Below are positions 28,601-36,388 of a stretch of DNA of 64,000 nt, piece after piece. Source of the DNA: Nocardiaceae bacterium (GTDB lineage Bacteria > Actinomycetota > Actinomycetes > Mycobacteriales > Mycobacteriaceae); the NCBI GenBank assembly GCA_021372355.1, contig JAJFUQ010000007.1, forward strand, positions 1-64,000, written 5' to 3'. The notes beneath the pieces are model-generated. The model did no database searches. It was not told where the DNA came from and saw nothing but the letters and a program-made list of their open reading frames with translations. The first letter of the stretch is position 1; each line of letters begins with the position of its first letter. The translations under genes were made by a program, and so were the position numbers.

Positions 28601-29719
28601 GGGTGCGCCCGCGCCGTCGAGGAAGTGCCGAACGGGCTCCGCAATCGCGGACCCGAGCGCGTCTGGATAGCCGACCGTCAAGATGACGACGCCGGTCAGG
28701 AACATGACCGTGAGGCGCCCGCGGGCGGGCATCGACGTCAGAGTCAAGCCCATGAGGCCGGCCACGGCGATCGCGCCCGTGGCGAGCACCGTGGACGGCT
28801 GGGTGATGAGGACGGAACCGGCGATCCGATCCGGCGAAACGAACGAACTCCAACTGTCGGTGCCGCGCAGGACCTCGACCAGTGAGTTCCACTGCGTGGT
28901 GACCCCGGCCGATTCGATGAAGTCGAGGAACGGCGGGCTCAGCCGACCGAGCAGCAGCAGCGGAACGAGCCACCAGACGGTCGCGAGGGCCAGAAACAGC
29001 ACCCACCAGCCCGTGAAGCGCAGCCACATCTTGTTGGGTTTGGTCAGGAGCCACCAGATCCCGGCGGGAACGCAGGCCGCGAAAGTCGCGACGGCATTGA
29101 CCGAACCCATCAACGCGACGGCGACGGCGCTTCGGGCCGCGGCCCGAAGGGGCGTAAGGTCGCCATTCCATAGTCGGACGAGCGGAAGCAGCACCCACGG
29201 CGCCAGCATCATGGGGAGCGACTCAGACGAGATCGGGCCGATCGTCGTGAGGATGCGCGGACTCAGCGCGAAGGCGATCGCCGCGAGGACGCGCGATCCG
29301 CGGTTGCCGATCCCGAGCGCTTCGGCGAGGCGAATCATTCCCCAGAAACCGGCCGTGAGCAGGATCGCCCACCACAGCCGCTGAGTGATCCACGCGGGGA
29401 TATGCAGGAGATGACCGAGGCTGAAGAACGCGCCGTGCGGGAAGAAGTATCCGTAGGCCTGGTTCTGAACCTGGCCCAGCGGCGCCTGACTGCTCCACAG
29501 ATGCGCCGCCCGCGCGAGGAATCCGATCGGATTCTGGCTCAGGTCGTACTTGGTGTCAGCGGCGATCTTTCCGGGGTCTTGGCAGAACGCAAGAATCAGG
29601 AAGGCGATTGCGGCGCCGGCGAGGTGGCGGCGTCCGAAGGCTGATCGGTCGACTTCGGCGAGCGAAGCAGCGGATTCGGTCGCCGGAATCCTGGCCTTGG
29701 CGCGACGTAAACTCGACAA
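25496..29719 (-). CDS. aftD: alpha-(1->3)-arabinofuranosyltransferase AftD
   Basis: A very large GT-C arabinosyltransferase (1407 residues, against about 1400 for Rv0236c) that branches the arabinan of arabinogalactan and lipoarabinomannan using decaprenyl-phospho-arabinose. The N-terminal part has about 11 membrane segments with the conserved acidic loop DPGKIAADTKYDL (residues 49-61), then QNQAYGYFFPHG and SPRILTTIGPISSE, all characteristic of AftD (DUF3367). A long extracytoplasmic part carries beta-sandwich, carbohydrate-binding-like modules, and final membrane helices lie near residues 1280-1390. The start must be TTG 29719 or a later non-ATG codon, because an in-frame TAA lies at 29732-29734. 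It overlaps tmaT at the 3' end. Confidence 0.92.
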   Translation of the reverse strand: MSSLRRAKARIPATESAASLAEVDRSAFGRRHLAGAAIAFLILAFCQDPGKIAADTKYDLSQNPIGFLARAAHLWSSQAPLGQVQNQAYGYFFPHGAFFSLGHLLHIPAWITQRLWWAILLTAGFWGMIRLAEALGIGNRGSRVLAAIAFALSPRILTTIGPISSESLPMMLAPWVLLPLVRLWNGDLTPLRAAARSAVAVALMGSVNAVATFAACVPAGIWWLLTKPNKMWLRFTGWWVLFLALATVWWLVPLLLLGRLSPPFLDFIESAGVTTQWNSLVEVLRGTDSWSSFVSPDRIAGSVLITQPSTVLATGAIAVAGLMGLTLTSMPARGRLTVMFLTGVVILTVGYPDALGSAIAEPVRHFLDGAGAPLRNVHKFDPLIRLPLALGLAHLLAKVPLPLATPWRRLASLLAHVERHRALAGAALILVAVTVATAVAWTGRLAPRGTYDEVPQYWHDTADWLADNAPHTRALVVPGAPFGSQSWGLTRDEPLQALARSPWAVRDAIPLNPPGAIRALDAIQRLFASGQPSPMLAAALRSMGVGYLVVRNDLDPETSQSTRPLLVHHVLESSPNLRKVAEFGELPDTTKQPGIVYDTELRPPYKPVEIYRVLPQDPDPTDPYTAAIADIPVVDGGPEALIRMGMPTALLAADAARAGVSAPLVTVTDTPLNREIDYGRVDDHASAIRAIDDPRRTLNARADYPVDGARLISAEWVGAQVTVSSSAADAVQLGGVSPSSSAGSAFDGDPGTSWVSEGSKGALGEWMQLNLDHPITSGILYIRTSAAAYGSRVADIEISTDIGSTGARVSAPGTPVAIALPPGRTTWIRITAKATVDGTVGNQFGLAEVSLKDFADADNPVFVPIYQHVIVPAPGAGSTIAGWDLGQELPGRPACFDSSDRVRCSPALLLPPEEEHFARTLDVPSTVTVYPVLTVRSRPGAELERILTTLPLSTIGGANVADVRGSAFAATDGDVRTTWTAPDSTVSTTGGRATITVLLPAPRLVTGIRLTRSLGQLPAAPQHVSVNLGAGPQSLTVPSSSTATIAVHPQVTDRIDISIADWRPTLDRTPAGFNVSQAPGIAEVALIGEDGAVIRATPQPSDRVIDIPCGEGPTITIGTTAIPTSVRATVAQLKSNEVLEASPCLGSAELPVGNANVRVEAGPLFVTDQLRLNTGTPVPDPRHVPVTKDDWTNSHREVDVQASPQAQVLVVPESTNAGWTATAHGKNLQPITVNGWQQGWIVPPGVTRVTLEFALDTWYRVAIFGGLLLLLPLFALALVGGRGRTSIRLNTPTIIWLGAIGVVAACAAISGVVGAVIGVGALLAEPYVRRRWPRWVSAAVGITYGLAVALLSRGPWQSMTGYLGHSTTIQFLCLVAVAVTGAAAVGAPEWLRSQRREATRSGSSTSA

Positions 29720-29748
29720 CGGCGCTGCGTATTACGCGGCCGTGGGGA

Positions 29749-29919
29749 TCAGCGGCTGCCGTACGTGACGATTCCGAGCAGCGAGGACTCGGCGTTGGCA
29801 CTGCGGTCGATGTCCGGGCGGGTGTTGTCAGACACGGCGACGGTGATGCCGAGCACGAGAGCAACACCGAGCACACCTCCGGCGAGGGCGCTCAAAAGTC
29901 CGGGTCGAACGATGTCCAT
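29749..29919 (-). CDS. DUF2613 small membrane protein, Rv0236A-like (56 aa)
   Basis: A short gene read directly from the sequence: ATG at 29919, TGA at 29749-29751, 56 codons. The product begins MDIVRPGLLSALAGGVLG, has one hydrophobic helix up to ITVAVS (about residues 8-29), a short acidic linker and ends GIVTYGSR. The V/I-x-Y-G-S/N-R end is the mark of the DUF2613 proteins found immediately upstream of aftD in mycobacteria (Rv0236A). It lies 29 bp before the aftD start, so the two are probably co-translated. Its role is unknown; it may help AftD assembly. Confidence 0.8.
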   Translation of the reverse strand: MDIVRPGLLSALAGGVLGVALVLGITVAVSDNTRPDIDRSANAESSLLGIVTYGSR

Positions 29920-29937
29920 GGCGTCCACGGTAGCAGT

Positions 29938-31017
29938 TCAGTCCGTGGCGAAGCTCAACAGTCCGCGCAGTGTGCGCAGCTTGGCGGTGGTTTCGGCCAG
30001 CTCATCGGCCGGATCAGAACTCGCGACGATCCCGCCGCCGGCGTAGAGACGGGCCCGTAATCCGTTCGGGGACAACACCGCACAGCGGATCGACACGATC
30101 CAGTCGCCGTCGCCCTGGGCGTCGCACCAGCCGACGGCCCCTGCGTAGAAGCCGCGGTCGCCTTCGATCTCGCGGATCGCCTCGAGTGCGGAATCGGTCG
30201 GCGTCCCGCCGACGGCCGGCGTCGGATGCAACAGTGCGGCCAGATCGAGGGCGGTGGTCGCCGGTTCAGCAAGCGTTGCGCGAATCGGGGTTGCCAGGTG
30301 CCACACATGCGGTGTGCTGGCCAGGATCGGACCGGTCGGAACGTCGATCTCGGTGCACACCCCGCCGAGACGGTCGCGCAGGTAGTCGATGACGTATGCG
30401 TGCTCTTCGAGGTTCTTGTCGGAGTCGAGGAGCTTCTGTGCGTTCGCCTCGTCAGATTCCGGGTCGGTCCCGCGGGGAGTGCTGCCCGCAAGTGGCTTCA
30501 ACGTGACGCTGCGTCCGCGTCTGCTGACGAGCACTTCCGGGCTCGCGCCGATGAGGGTCGTGCCCGCGTGTTCGGCGCCGGCGGCCGAGAGATCGACCGC
30601 GAAGACGTTCCCGGTGGGGTATCGAACCGCCGCGTGAAGTGCGAAGTCGACGGGGTCGATCACGGCGTTGGCAGCGACGTCGATCGACCGGGCCAGAACG
30701 ACTTTCTGCAGCTCGCCAGCCCGAATTCGGTCGATTGCACCCGCCACCCGTGCGCTGTGTTCGGCGGGAGTGGGGTTCTCCGCGACGACGGACAGGGCGA
30801 TCGGGTCGTGCTGGACCGGGGTGATCGACTCCCGCGTCACCTCACCCGCGTTGAACAGCGCGGTCGGATGACCGGGGTCGAACGGCAATGCGCCCGCGAT
30901 GAATGCATCCCGTTGGGTGCGAAGCGCGGCGCCGGCCTCGTGGACGGTCTGGAATGTCTCGCGCGCGCCCGTGGCTCGCACGACACTGCCCGCTCGGGCC
31001 AAAAGAAATCCGTCCAT
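29938..31017 (-). CDS. entC: isochorismate synthase (EntC/MenF family)
   Basis: Converts chorismate to isochorismate for menaquinone or siderophore synthesis. The chorismate-binding core shows KVVLARS (about residues 105-111), ASPEVLVSRRG, LKPLAGSTPRG, the EHAYVIDYLRDRL segment with the metal-binding Glu, and HPTPAVGGTPT followed by EGDRGFYAGAVGW, the hallmarks of this family. MDGFLLARAG at ATG 31017 matches the usual N-terminus and gives 359 residues; a 20-residue extension to 31077 is possible. No other menaquinone or siderophore gene is in the window. Divergent from lpqI. Confidence 0.88.
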   Translation of the reverse strand: MDGFLLARAGSVVRATGARETFQTVHEAGAALRTQRDAFIAGALPFDPGHPTALFNAGEVTRESITPVQHDPIALSVVAENPTPAEHSARVAGAIDRIRAGELQKVVLARSIDVAANAVIDPVDFALHAAVRYPTGNVFAVDLSAAGAEHAGTTLIGASPEVLVSRRGRSVTLKPLAGSTPRGTDPESDEANAQKLLDSDKNLEEHAYVIDYLRDRLGGVCTEIDVPTGPILASTPHVWHLATPIRATLAEPATTALDLAALLHPTPAVGGTPTDSALEAIREIEGDRGFYAGAVGWCDAQGDGDWIVSIRCAVLSPNGLRARLYAGGGIVASSDPADELAETTAKLRTLRGLLSFATD

Positions 31018-31126
31018 TTCATCGCCGACCCTACCTCGCAGAATGCGCTCGGAACCGAGCGATGTGACGCGTCCCATGGGTGTTGGTTCCGCGGTTTGCG
31101 GTGGGTTCGCCTATACGGTTGACCGA

Positions 31127-32281
31127 GTGAAGCGGTTGACACGGACTGTGGTGGCTGCTGTGGCAGTGGTGGTCACGGCATGCTCGGCCGCTCCGACCAC
31201 CGTTTCCGGACAGGACACAAGCCTTGCCGCCTCCGATTCGGAGATGGTTTCCGAAGCCGCCGCGAAGGCCTCCTGCGAAGCGAACTTCCTCGGTCGCCTG
31301 ACCCGTCGCGACAAGCTCGCGCAGTTGCTCACCGTCGGTGTCACCGGCTTCGACGATGCCTTGGCAGTGGTGAAAACGCAGCACGTCGGTGGCATTTTCA
31401 TCGGTGGTTGGACCGACCACGGTCTGCTCGCAAAGGCCTCGCTTGATCGAGTGAAGTCCGCCGCGAATGTTCCGCTCCTGGTGTCGATCGACGAGGAGGG
31501 TGGCCGCGTCTCGCGCGTCGCCGACCTCATCGGCCCGGTTCCGTCGGCGCGCACGATCGCCCGCACGATGCCTGCGGACGCTGCGTACAAGAATGCACTC
31601 GAGCGCGGGAAGGATCTCGCGGCACTCGGGATCACCGTGAACTTCGCGCCGGTTGTCGACGTGTCTGACCAGGCCGACGGCGAAGTGATCGGGGATCGGT
31701 CTTACTCGGGTGACCCGCAGGTCGCGACCACTTACGCCGATGCCTACGTACGTGGCATGGAGGAAGCCGGCGTCCGTCCGGTCATCAAGCACTTCCCGGG
31801 CCATGGACACGGGTCGGGCGACTCGCATCGCGCCGGCGTGGTGACCACTCCGCCGCTCGCTGACCTGCAGCAGGTCGACCTCGTTCCGTTCCGCAAGCTC
31901 GTCAACGACAACGTCGGCGTCATGGTCGGGCACCTCACCGTTCCTGGCCTGACGACCGACGGGCTTCCGGCGAGCGTCAGTCCTGCGGTGATGGAACTGC
32001 TCCGAAAGGGCGACGGCTACGGCGCACCGCCGTTCGATGGCGTGATCTTCACCGACGATCTGCTCGGCATGGCGGCGATCAGCGACCGTATGGATCTGCC
32101 GTCCGCGGTCGTGGCGGCGCTCGAGGCCGGTGCCGATGTGGCGTTGTGGATCTCGACGGCGGAGGTGACTCGGGTCCTCGATCGGCTCGAGGACGAGATG
32201 ACGTCCGGCCGATTCCCGGAAAGTCAGGTCGACGCGTCGGTGTTGCGCGTGGCGCGCTTCAAACACGCCACCAACTGTTGA
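31127..32281 (+). CDS. lpqI: beta-N-acetylhexosaminidase lipoprotein LpqI (GH3)
   Basis: Family 3 glycoside hydrolase that removes N-acetylglucosamine from muropeptides during cell-wall recycling. GTG 31127 opens a lipoprotein signal with lipobox VVTAC (Cys about residue 19). The NagZ-type motif KHFPGHGHGSGDSH is near residue 225; its His and Asp form the general acid/base dyad. The nucleophile Asp lies in IFTDDLLGM (about residue 309). The 384-residue length fits Rv0237. The frame is open upstream of 31127 but lacks family or signal features. It is followed 70 bp later by the TetR gene, as in mycobacteria. Confidence 0.9.
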   Translation: MKRLTRTVVAAVAVVVTACSAAPTTVSGQDTSLAASDSEMVSEAAAKASCEANFLGRLTRRDKLAQLLTVGVTGFDDALAVVKTQHVGGIFIGGWTDHGLLAKASLDRVKSAANVPLLVSIDEEGGRVSRVADLIGPVPSARTIARTMPADAAYKNALERGKDLAALGITVNFAPVVDVSDQADGEVIGDRSYSGDPQVATTYADAYVRGMEEAGVRPVIKHFPGHGHGSGDSHRAGVVTTPPLADLQQVDLVPFRKLVNDNVGVMVGHLTVPGLTTDGLPASVSPAVMELLRKGDGYGAPPFDGVIFTDDLLGMAAISDRMDLPSAVVAALEAGADVALWISTAEVTRVLDRLEDEMTSGRFPESQVDASVLRVARFKHATNC

Positions 32282-32299
32282 TCGACGGTCCGCGCATCG

Positions 32300-32325
32300 C
32301 CTAACTTACTGATGAGTAAGGTAGG
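32300..32325. promoter_or_regulatory. TetR operator candidate, site 1 (own promoter)
   Basis: CCTAACTTACT and AGTAAGGTAGG form a near-perfect inverted repeat (10 of 11 positions) around a 4-nt centre. The core AACTTAC-N6-GTAAGGT occurs again at the fabG4/fadA2 and fadE5 promoters. It ends 26 bp before the TetR ATG, as expected for autoregulation. Confidence 0.7.
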
Positions 32326-32351
32326 CTCCTTCCGAGTTGGGGAGGTCGAAG

Positions 32352-32951
32352 ATGACGAATCGTGCACGTCGGCTCCCGCGTGCGATCCGCGAGCAGCAGA
32401 TGCTCGATTCCGCGGTCGAGGTGTTCTCCGAGTTCGGCTTCCACGGCACGTCGATGGAGGCGATCGCGACTGCCGCGGGCGTCTCCAAGCCGATGTTGTA
32501 CCTGTACTACGGCTCGAAGGACGAACTCTTCGCGGCGTGTATCTCGCGCGAGACCGTCCGGTTTCTGGAGGCGATCGCGGGTGCCGGTGATCCGCAGTTG
32601 TCGCCCTTCGAGCAGGTCAACGTGGGACTCGTCGGATTCCTGAAGTTCGTTGATGAGCACCGCGCGTCGTGGCAGGTCCTGTACCGGCAGGCGGTTGGTC
32701 TGCAAGCATTCGCGGGTCAGGTGGCAGCGAGTCGGCAACGGCTGATTGACCTGGTGTCCCACGTCCTGCAAGCGAGTACGCGGAACCCGGAAGAGGACGC
32801 AGACTTCGCGCTGATGGCCGTCGCGCTTGTCGGCGCAGGTGAGGCCGTCGCCGACCGAATCGCCGATGGGACGGTCTCCGTCGAACGTGCGGCGACCGTC
32901 CTGCAGAACCTCGCGTGGCGTGGCCTTTCCGGCCGGCGACGGGATTCCTAA
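32352..32951 (+). CDS. TetR-family transcriptional regulator, Rv0238-like
   Basis: A 199-residue repressor with an N-terminal TetR helix-turn-helix: QQMLDSAVEVFSEFGFHGTS, then MEAIATAAGVSKPMLYLYYG and SKDELF (about residues 17-62). The C-terminal ligand domain is helical, with FVDEHRASWQVLYRQAVG near residue 105. ATG 32352 is chosen because GGGGAGG lies just upstream and the operator candidate lies ahead of it. Its own promoter, the fabG4/fadA2 divergent promoter and the fadE5 upstream region share one inverted repeat, so the ligand is probably an acyl-CoA or fatty acid. The ligand is inferred only. Confidence 0.88.
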   Translation: MTNRARRLPRAIREQQMLDSAVEVFSEFGFHGTSMEAIATAAGVSKPMLYLYYGSKDELFAACISRETVRFLEAIAGAGDPQLSPFEQVNVGLVGFLKFVDEHRASWQVLYRQAVGLQAFAGQVAASRQRLIDLVSHVLQASTRNPEEDADFALMAVALVGAGEAVADRIADGTVSVERAATVLQNLAWRGLSGRRRDS

Positions 32952-32958
32952 TTTTTCG

Positions 32959-32987
32959 TTGCACTGTGAGGTGGGTCACAGTAATAT
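32959..32987 (+). promoter_or_regulatory. promoter with CRP/GlxR box in its spacer
   Basis: TTGCAC (32959-32964), a 17-bp spacer and TAATAT (32982-32987) make a sigma-70-type promoter. The spacer contains TGTGA-N6-TCACA (32965-32980), an exact match to the CRP/GlxR consensus of actinobacteria. Binding here would block RNA polymerase, so repression is expected. Transcription would start near 32994 and run toward the terminator at 33284, with no good protein frame between. Confidence 0.6.
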
Positions 32988-32993
32988 GAGGGA

Positions 32994-33285
32994 ACCAGCT
33001 CGAAATGCGGTGAAACCGACTGCAGACGGATTCACACTTTCCAAGTGCCCGGCCATCGAAACCGGAAAACGATGACCCCGGGGGACCGGAATAACGTATT
33101 AGAGAAGGTTGAAAATACGGATTAGCGTGCTTCGCGTCCGCAAATATTGGAGAAGAGCCGTAGAACGGTTTGGTCCTCCATACAACGACACATTGACCCT
33201 AGCTAGGCCGCAAAATGTGATCGCAGGACCTCCAAGCCCAGACTCTCAGCGCAAAAGCGCCCGATCCCCCGTCGGGCGCTTTTTG
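32994..33285 (+). ncRNA. candidate structured non-coding RNA with strong terminator
   Basis: No convincing coding frame lies in this stretch, yet it carries a promoter at its 5' side and a strong intrinsic terminator at its 3' side. The last 130 bases can fold: GGTCCT (33172-33177) pairs with AGGACC (33225-33230), enclosing CACATT/AATGTG (33189-33194 and 33214-33219), with the palindrome CCTAGCTAGG (33198-33207) at the top. The terminator stem has a C-rich loop, as in actinobacterial 6C-type RNAs, but identity with any known RNA is not established. The 5' end is an inference; a shorter RNA starting near 33110-33160 is possible. Confidence 0.45.
33251..33284 (+). terminator. strong intrinsic terminator of the orphan RNA
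   Basis: GCAAAAGCGCCCGA pairs with TCGGGCGCTTTTTGC (one extra T) around the loop TCCCCCG; the stem runs directly into TTTTT. No gene ends nearby on the plus strand, which is the main hint of a non-coding transcript. Confidence 0.85.
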
Positions 33286-33383
33286 CGTGCCTAGTCACAA
33301 GTGTCGGCCCACCACGCTCGCACCCCGGCCGCGGCCCACTCGCCTAGCGGGGCCGCGACCGCGTTGCGTCATGAAATCGACAG

Positions 33384-33803
33384 CTATTGGCTAGGCAGAA
33401 CTGGGACGCCGGTCTTCGTCGGCGTGACGGTGACGATCTTGTTTGTCGACTTCCATTCCCAACTGGTGTAACTCCACCAGTAGTAATAGTTGTTGCAGGT
33501 GACCTGAACGTTGTAGACGCCGGTCGCGGCTCGCGCGGTGACGGTCAGGCTCTTGACTGCATAACCAGATGCCGATGCCGTGATCCGCTGTTGGCCAATT
33601 GCAGATTGTGCGTCGAGCTGACACGTGTAGTACTCGCTGGCACCCGGAATGTCCGTAACTGTGGCCGTGATGGTGTTGTTGCCGCCAGACAATTGCGCGG
33701 TGGTCGCAGCCAGTGCGGTTCCGTTGCCAAGCAGGGCGATCGATGCTGTTGCGGCAGTTCCGATGAGCGCTGCCCGGCGAAGCTGCTTGCTCAGAGGTGA
33801 CAT
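33384..33803 (-). CDS. small secreted protein of unknown function
   Basis: A 139-residue exported protein: MSPLSKQLRRAALIGTAATA leads into a hydrophobic core ending TALA-ATT, a clear Sec signal with cleavage near residue 32. The mature part is Thr/Ser/Val-rich and beta-like, with two cysteines (in YYTCQL and VQVTCNN, probably a disulfide) and an aromatic patch NNYYYWWSY near residue 115. No family is recognised; immunoglobulin-like secreted proteins of actinobacteria look similar. Single gene, convergent with the orphan RNA terminator. Confidence 0.6.
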   Translation of the reverse strand: MSPLSKQLRRAALIGTAATASIALLGNGTALAATTAQLSGGNNTITATVTDIPGASEYYTCQLDAQSAIGQQRITASASGYAVKSLTVTARAATGVYNVQVTCNNYYYWWSYTSWEWKSTNKIVTVTPTKTGVPVLPSQ

Positions 33804-33955
33804 GTTGTTCCAATCCGAAGGTGAATGAGCGCTTGCTCGGGATGATGCTCAGGCATACGCCGACAGCCGGTTCAATATTCAACTTCGATGTCATTCACGC
33901 AACCGATCAAGATCATTCGCATGGCCGACAGAGTCGATGACGTTGGCCTCAGAAG

Positions 33956-33997
33956 CGTCAATCGCCCGCCGGTCCGAAGACCCGCGGGCGATTGACG
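33956..33997 (-). terminator. terminator after htdX
   Basis: CGTCAATCGCCCGC (33956-33969) and its perfect 14-bp complement (33984-33997) enclose a 14-nt loop. The repeat lies 11 bp beyond the htdX stop on the minus strand. Confidence 0.7.
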
Positions 33998-34007
33998 TTG
34001 CTCGAAA

Positions 34008-34874
34008 TCAGAGCGCGCGCACCGTCGCAGTGAGGTGCGGGTAGCCCTTCTTCGGGTGCTTAACCGCGAGGTCCCAGCCGCCGTCGGCCTTGTCGGCGTA
34101 GACGTTGATCTTCGACGGGATCAGGACTGGCTTGTTGAAGCGAACCGTGTAGGTGAACGCGTCGGGCAGCTTGCCCTCGATCGCCTGCAGGATGGTCGCT
34201 GCGCTCCACATGCCGTGTGCGATGGTCGACGGGAAGCCGAAAGCCTTCGCGCCGATCGACGAGATGTGGATCGGGTTGCGGTCGCCCGAGACGGCCGCGT
34301 AGCGGCTGATCGTGCTCTGGGTGACCTTGAGCGCCTTCTGTGGGCGAGGCGGAACCTCGTCCGGCTTCTTTTCGCCCTTCGGTCCACCCGACAGCGACGT
34401 CTTCTGCTGGCTCAGCATGGTCGAAACCTGCTTCCACACCAGCTCGCCGCCGACGGTGATCTCGCTGACCATGTCGAAGAGCATGCCCTTCGGGTGTTTG
34501 CGCAGGTTCTCGGCGCGAACGGCGATGTCGAGCACGTCGCGCACCGACAGCGGACGGTACTGCGTGATGACGTTCTCGAAGTGCACGAGACCCATTGCCG
34601 GGAAAGGGAATTCGCCGCCCACGAAGAGCGACACCACGAGCGGCGTCGTCAGCGTGAAGGGGTAGGTGGCCGGCAGTGCGTCGATCAGGCGCAGGTCGGT
34701 GACCTTGACGTAGTCCGAGAGGTTGTCGAGGTCGACCTTGAGGCCGTCGAGCTCCATAACCGTGTCCGGCAGCGTCTTCGGCTTCGACTTGCCCGGAATC
34801 GGGACTGCGCCCAGGGCGGCCTTTGCGTAAAGGCCGCCGAGGTTCGGCAGTTCAGTCAGTTTGACGGTAGCCAC
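34008..34874 (-). CDS. htdX: MaoC-like 3-hydroxyacyl dehydratase HtdX
   Basis: Double-hotdog (R)-specific dehydratase acting on 3-hydroxyacyl thioesters. The C-terminal hotdog has the hydratase signature SGDRNPIHIS followed by AKAFGFPSTIAHGMW (about residues 205-235), with the catalytic Asp and His; the N-terminal hotdog is degenerate, as in the 280-residue family. Start GTG 34874 lies two bases after the fabG4 stop, so the pair is coupled. Order fabG4-htdX, divergent from fadA2, equals Rv0242c-Rv0241c against Rv0243. The substrate chain length is unknown. Confidence 0.88.
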   Translation of the reverse strand: MATVKLTELPNLGGLYAKAALGAVPIPGKSKPKTLPDTVMELDGLKVDLDNLSDYVKVTDLRLIDALPATYPFTLTTPLVVSLFVGGEFPFPAMGLVHFENVITQYRPLSVRDVLDIAVRAENLRKHPKGMLFDMVSEITVGGELVWKQVSTMLSQQKTSLSGGPKGEKKPDEVPPRPQKALKVTQSTISRYAAVSGDRNPIHISSIGAKAFGFPSTIAHGMWSAATILQAIEGKLPDAFTYTVRFNKPVLIPSKINVYADKADGGWDLAVKHPKKGYPHLTATVRAL

Positions 34875-34876
34875 GG

Positions 34877-36232
34877 TCAGGCGCCCATCATGGCCTGGCC
34901 GCAAACGCGGACGACGTTGCCGGTGACGGCAGCCGAGGCCGGGCTCGCGAAGTAGGAGATCGTCTCGGCGATGTCGACCGGCAGACCACCCTGGAGCAGG
35001 GTGGAGAGCAGACGGCCACCCTCACGGGTACCGACCGGGATGGCGGCGGTCATCGCGGTCTCGATGAAGCCCGGGGCCACCGCGTTGATGGTGATGCCCT
35101 TCTTGCCGAGTTCGATCGATTCGCCGTCGACCATGCCGATGACGCCGGCCTTGGTGAGGCCGTAGTTGGTCTGGCCACGGTTACCGGCAATACCGGCGAT
35201 CGAGGAGATGTCGATGACGCGACCGCCCTCAGTGAGGACGCCCTTCTCGACGAGGCCGTTGGTGATGGCGTAAGGGGCGGCGAGGTTCACGGCAACAACC
35301 GAGTTCCAGCGGCCGTCGTCCATGTTGGCGAGCAGCTTGTCGCGGGTGATACCGGCGTTGTGCACGACGATGTCGATCTTGCCGCCGAAGCGCTCGGCAG
35401 CCTTGGCGAGAACGTCCGAAGCGTCTGCCGCGGTGACGTCGAGAGCGAGCGCGGTCGCGCCGATCTTGTTGGCGGTCTCGGCGAGAGCCTCGCCGGCCTG
35501 CGGAACGTCCGCGATGATGACCTTCGCACCGTCACGGATCAGGACCTCGGCGGTTGCCGCGCCGATACCGCGAGCGGCACCGGTGACGACCGCGACCTTG
35601 CCGGCGAGCGGCTTGGCCCAGTCAGCGGGAGCGGCCGAGTCGCCGGCGCCGACCTTGAAGACCTGGCCGTCGACGAATGCCGACTTGGCCGACAGCAGGA
35701 AGCGGAGGGTCGACTCGAGGCCGGCACCCTTCTGCTTGGGGGAGACGTAGACGAGCTGAGCGGTCGAGCCCTTGAGGAGTTCCTTGGCGACCGAGCGGGT
35801 GAAGCCCTCGAGCGAGCGCTGCGCGATGCGCTCTTCGACGCTCTTGGTCTCGTCCGGCGTGGTGCCGATGACGACGACGCGAGCGCATGCGGTGAGCTGG
35901 CGCATGACCGGCTGGAAGAACTTGTAGAGGTCGGCGGTGCCGGCGATGGTGGTGATGCCGGTCGCGTCGAAGACGAGAGCGCCGTACTTCTCGTCGTTGC
36001 CCTCAGCGAAGACGTAGTCGGTCAGCAGGCCCGGGATCGCCTTGGCGATGCGACCGGTGCCGCCGACGAGAACCGGGCCGTTGAGCGGCGGCTCACCCGG
36101 GACGTAACGACGCAATTCCGGGGGAACCGGGAGGCCGGCCTTCTTGGCAACGAATCCACCGATGGCGGAGTGAACGAAGGAACCGTAGAGCTGGGGAGCG
36201 CCGCCATCAGCGGCACGCTTGGTCGAGGCCAC
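34877..36232 (-). CDS. fabG4: 3-oxoacyl-[ACP]-type reductase FabG4 (two-domain SDR)
   Basis: High-molecular-weight FabG of 451 residues. The N-terminal ~205 residues form a flavodoxin-like, non-catalytic Rossmann domain ([15 protein letters not shown]). The C-terminal SDR domain has the cofactor loop TGAARGIG (about residue 215), NAG in [10 protein letters not shown], and the Ser-Tyr-Lys triad in [20 protein letters not shown] (Tyr about 357). It is expected to reduce 3-oxoacyl-CoA or ACP with NADH and to supply HtdX. GTG 36232 gives the full N-terminus. An operator candidate lies 94 bp upstream. Confidence 0.92.
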   Translation of the reverse strand: MASTKRAADGGAPQLYGSFVHSAIGGFVAKKAGLPVPPELRRYVPGEPPLNGPVLVGGTGRIAKAIPGLLTDYVFAEGNDEKYGALVFDATGITTIAGTADLYKFFQPVMRQLTACARVVVIGTTPDETKSVEERIAQRSLEGFTRSVAKELLKGSTAQLVYVSPKQKGAGLESTLRFLLSAKSAFVDGQVFKVGAGDSAAPADWAKPLAGKVAVVTGAARGIGAATAEVLIRDGAKVIIADVPQAGEALAETANKIGATALALDVTAADASDVLAKAAERFGGKIDIVVHNAGITRDKLLANMDDGRWNSVVAVNLAAPYAITNGLVEKGVLTEGGRVIDISSIAGIAGNRGQTNYGLTKAGVIGMVDGESIELGKKGITINAVAPGFIETAMTAAIPVGTREGGRLLSTLLQGGLPVDIAETISYFASPASAAVTGNVVRVCGQAMMGA

Positions 36233-36325
36233 GAAAAACCCTCTTCTGCGTTGGATTGTTGGAATACTGCGGTTGTCTTGTGGGTCACTTTAAACAGGGC
36301 GGGTGATCCCCCTGTATCGACAAGT

Positions 36326-36345
36326 AACTTACCCCCGAGTAAGTT
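36326..36345. promoter_or_regulatory. TetR operator candidate, site 2 (fabG4/fadA2 divergent promoter)
   Basis: AACTTAC-CCCCGA-GTAAGTT: perfect 7-bp arms with a 6-bp centre, the same core and spacing as in the TetR promoter. It lies 94 bp before the fabG4 start and 44 bp before the fadA2 ATG, so one protein could control both directions. Confidence 0.72.
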
Positions 36346-36388
36346 CACTGTCGAGTACAGCCCTCGTAACGCTGGGAGAAAAACAACA

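Noticed and set aside
32986..33075. 29-codon frame starting inside the -10 box of the CRP-box promoter
   Set aside because: The ATG overlaps the -10 element, so the promoter could not express it; basic translation without features.
33109..33294. 61-codon plus-strand frame in the orphan RNA region
   Set aside because: It reads through the terminator stem and loop and has a basic, family-free translation.
35360..36388. In-frame extension of fadA2 to a start 1 kb upstream
   Set aside because: It is antisense to fabG4 and crosses the divergent promoter and operator; the thiolase N-terminus starts at 36389.
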